The notes below the pieces were generated by a model that worked only from the letters and a program-made list of their open reading frames with translations, was not told the origin of the DNA and did no database searches. This document shows positions 62,201 through 64,000 of a stretch of DNA of 64,000 bases, piece by piece. A program made the translations under genes and the position numbers. Positions within the stretch are counted from its first letter, which is position 1, and every line of letters begins with the position of its first letter. The stretch lies in NCBI RefSeq assembly GCF_029227915.1, contig NC_079885.1, positions 23,253,001 through 23,317,000 of the forward strand, given 5' to 3'. Source of the DNA: Hydractinia symbiolongicarpus. Lineage: Eukaryota > Cnidaria > Hydrozoa > Anthoathecata > Hydractiniidae.

Positions 62201-63247
62201 ATTGAAAAGTGAACTTTCACAAGTTTAAAATGTGTGTATGTAGAAATAGCCTACGCAATTATTTGTGGTGATGAAATTAATTGTCTTGTCTTAACATATT
62301 TTGAAAAGATTTTAAGCTTCCAACTTATAACTAAACGCGTAATAACTCATTCTGTCTATCCATCTCGCTTTCAACTTATAACTCTCAAAAAATAATGTTT
62401 TTTCTAAGGTTAGTTTTAGAAAAGCTGTTACTTATGGTTTGTTACACCTTTGCTACAACATTGACGTATCCATAACAAAAACAAGAGTAATGTATTAAAT
62501 TATAAACGAGAATAAGCAACAGGAGAAGTACTTTTAGGGAGCTAATCCTCATCAGTCTAACAAAATTGTAATTTACTGAAATAAAGGACAAAATGGCTTT
62601 TTCGATATAAATACACTGTACACTTTCAAGACTATCATAGGTACTAATAAGAATTATCCTCAAAAACCATACATTTTTGTGAATTGTGGCTATTTGCACG
62701 AATAAAGTGTCCTGAAATATTTTTAGGACATTATATAAAAATGCAAAAAAAAATTCCTGAGAAAAATAGTTCCCTGAAAGGGAACCTGAGGTATCTATAT
62801 AATATTGAACTTATACTATAGAGCTTAAAAAGTCACCTGGGATGAACAAACAAGTGTAATTTTGGAAAAAAAATTATGTTAATCAATTCACCTTTATAAT
62901 ATGCGTTGATAAAGTTTGCATGCACATCTCTTATCAGGTCTACAAAATCAGGTCTACAGAAAATGTCAAAATTTGCGATTACTTAAATATGACAACATAA
63001 TTTATGCAGCAAAATTTAAAAAAACTTGTTAACTATACTTTGTAAGCTCTACAATATAATTCATTTTATACTTTGGGTTCCCTTTAAGGGAATAGTAATC
63101 TCAGCATAGGAGAGTGTATCAGGATAAAAAATTCAATTTTCTCCAAAAAATGTTTAATAACTCATGAAACAAACCTTCTTGAATGGTAACTGTTTCAACA
63201 GTTGGATCAGGAATGAGTCTTGCTCTTTTCAACTCTGGAGAATCCAT
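58541..63247 (-). CDS. HNF4: HNF4 nuclear receptor (NR2A)
   Basis: Six coding exons: 63247-63175, 61781-61545, 61370-61251, 60525-60160, 59763-59527 and 58920-58541, giving 470 residues, close to the usual HNF4 length. All junctions are GT-AG. The DNA-binding domain has two four-Cys zinc fingers with P-box [11 protein letters not shown] and ends [19 protein letters not shown], the HNF4 signature. The ligand-binding domain carries [60 protein letters not shown] and the AF-2 helix [10 protein letters not shown] divergent F domain follows. By family knowledge HNF4 is a nuclear homodimer on DR1 sites that binds fatty acids and controls metabolic genes. No lesion was seen. The start ATG is the one whose phase joins exon 2; an upstream alternative first exon is possible. 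Confidence 0.96.
59159..59360 (+). mobile_element. short Helitron-like element with CTGT expansion
   Basis: It runs from TCTATATTATAATACCCG to the perfect hairpin CCCGTGGATTTTTCCACGGG plus CTAACGACTAG and then T. A pure GTCT/CTGT tract of about 78 bp (59182-59259) expands the family's normally short CTGTCTG. It lies in the last HNF4 intron, antisense to the gene. Confidence 0.8.
59527..59763 (-). CDS. HNF4: HNF4 exon 5: helices 9-12 with AF-2
   Basis: It reads [55 protein letters not shown] and [14 protein letters not shown], the dimer interface and activation helix. 237 nt, phase 1 on both sides. Confidence 0.96.
60160..60525 (-). CDS. HNF4: HNF4 exon 4: ligand-binding domain helices 1-8
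   Basis: It reads [19 protein letters not shown] through [19 protein letters not shown] to LKAIVFFNP. It holds the helix-5 Arg of LLRAHA, which contacts the fatty-acid carboxylate in vertebrate HNF4. 366 nt, phase 1 on both sides. Confidence 0.96.
61251..61370 (-). CDS. HNF4: HNF4 exon 3: hinge
   Basis: It starts (A)[15 protein letters not shown], the conserved hinge start, then [19 protein letters not shown]. It is 120 nt, phase 1 on both sides, with acceptor actgtttcag and donor GTAATT. Confidence 0.93.
61545..61781 (-). CDS. HNF4: HNF4 exon 2: DNA-binding domain
   Basis: Acceptor gtcgtgcag. Zinc finger 1 runs from CQIC to CDGC, zinc finger 2 from CRFGKDC to QCRFC. It ends FRVGMKKE before GTAGGG. 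237 nt, phase 1 on both sides. Confidence 0.96.
61782..63174 (-). other. HNF4 intron 1
   Basis: A 1.4 kb intron, AT-rich. No repeat or gene was recognised in it. Confidence 0.6.
63175..63247 (-). CDS. HNF4: HNF4 exon 1: N-terminal A/B region
   Basis: It reads [15 protein letters not shown], then VETVTIQE plus one base, donor G|GTTTGT. The left-over G completes a Gly codon with exon 2. The short A/B region is not conserved in this family, so support rests on phase and splice sites. Confidence 0.75.
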
Positions 63248-64000
63248 GCTGAGTCATAATATCAATATTTTAAAATATTATGTACACACCTAAAACAATG
63301 GAACAACAAAACATAAAACACAAGAATCTCTCAGATGGTTAGATTCTCTCTCATCCACAAAATTAAAGCGGTTTTGCAGACCATAAAACAACTTGTGGCA
63401 CCATACAACCACTCAATGACAAGTTTGGGTGCTCATGCAACTGATTGGCAAGAATAATGCACCAAAAAATGTGCTTTGAAGCTTTTGTTAAAGACAGTGC
63501 TAAAGTTTTTTCACCTGATTTAAGTCTTTAAAAGGTCACACTTCCCTAATAAATTGAGTGGAATAGTTTGTTTTTGTTTGGATAAAAAAAATGACAGCAC
63601 AGGGTCTCCAGGCTGCACAGTGGGTATTCAAATGTTACCGTATTTTAATATTCTTTTCAGTTTTATTCTCATATATAGCACAAATTTATTTATATGCGCA
63701 TGTGTCATGTTTATGTTTGTGCTCGTTGGTCAGCAAGGCTGCATTATGTACATATCGTGTGATATACTTGAGTGGGTTTTATGTATGATTAAGTTTTAGT
63801 AGATGTATAAATGGGATTTCTTTCTACAAATATGTTTTTTAACCAACAATCAATATATTAAATAATAAATTAGATATTAAATTTGTTTCGTACTATACTT
63901 CCTAAAAAAATTTTTTGTGTACTTACTCGTTACTTGTAACATATATTGGTAAACATATTTTTTTACTTTGTTTTAAGTGAATTGTACACTAATGGGCACA
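63248..64000. other. upstream of HNF4, promoter side
   Basis: It should hold the HNF4 5' UTR or promoter on the minus strand. I see no other gene, and no regulatory site could be assigned. Confidence 0.35.

Overview
The window is AT-rich, intron-bearing animal DNA. I read it as an invertebrate metazoan, most likely a cnidarian, and cannot name the species. Reasons: a complete HNF4 nuclear receptor gene, MNNL+DSL (Notch-ligand-type) surface proteins, GT-AG introns whose phases join exactly, and dense non-autonomous repeats (Helitron-like elements, MITEs, tRNA-derived SINEs, LINE remnants, long microsatellites). No prokaryotic or viral gene set was seen.

Layout. 0.5-4.7 kb: Helitron-like elements with an inserted SINE. 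6.1-13.9 kb (+): a signal-peptide exon, a 3.3 kb intron and one long exon for a beta-helix plus multi-membrane-span protein, broken by two in-frame stops and two frameshifts, so probably a pseudogene. 15.4-26.8 kb (+): gene D1. 36.6-48.8 kb (+): gene D2. D1 and D2 are tandem paralogues encoding secreted-then-membrane-anchored proteins with an MNNL domain, a DSL domain and a long chain of near-identical 33-residue DSL-like units (24 in D1; 26 and then 5 in D2), one transmembrane helix and a short tail. 26.8-36.6 kb: intergenic DNA with SINEs, a 17-bp tandem repeat and a MITE remnant. 50.0-54.7 kb: four Helitron-like elements joined end to end. 55.8-57.1 kb: a 666-bp tandem duplication. 58.5-63.2 kb (-): HNF4 in six coding exons.

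The DSL-chain pair is the most unusual content. The four-cysteine unit overlaps its neighbours, so the last cysteine of one DSL pattern serves as the first of the next. I know of no described Notch ligand built this way, but I could not search. D2 carries two MNNL modules. D1 looks like a recombinant that joined the end of a first array directly to the end of a second and lost the intervening MNNL. The arrays also show recent internal duplication (990 bp in D1, 297 bp in D2), so repeat number is probably polymorphic. D1 and D2 share upstream and intron-1 sequence, which marks them as products of a local gene duplication. HNF4 is an unrelated neighbour, a lipid-linked transcription factor on the opposite strand.

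All gene models come from reading splice signals and homology by eye. No search or transcript evidence was available.
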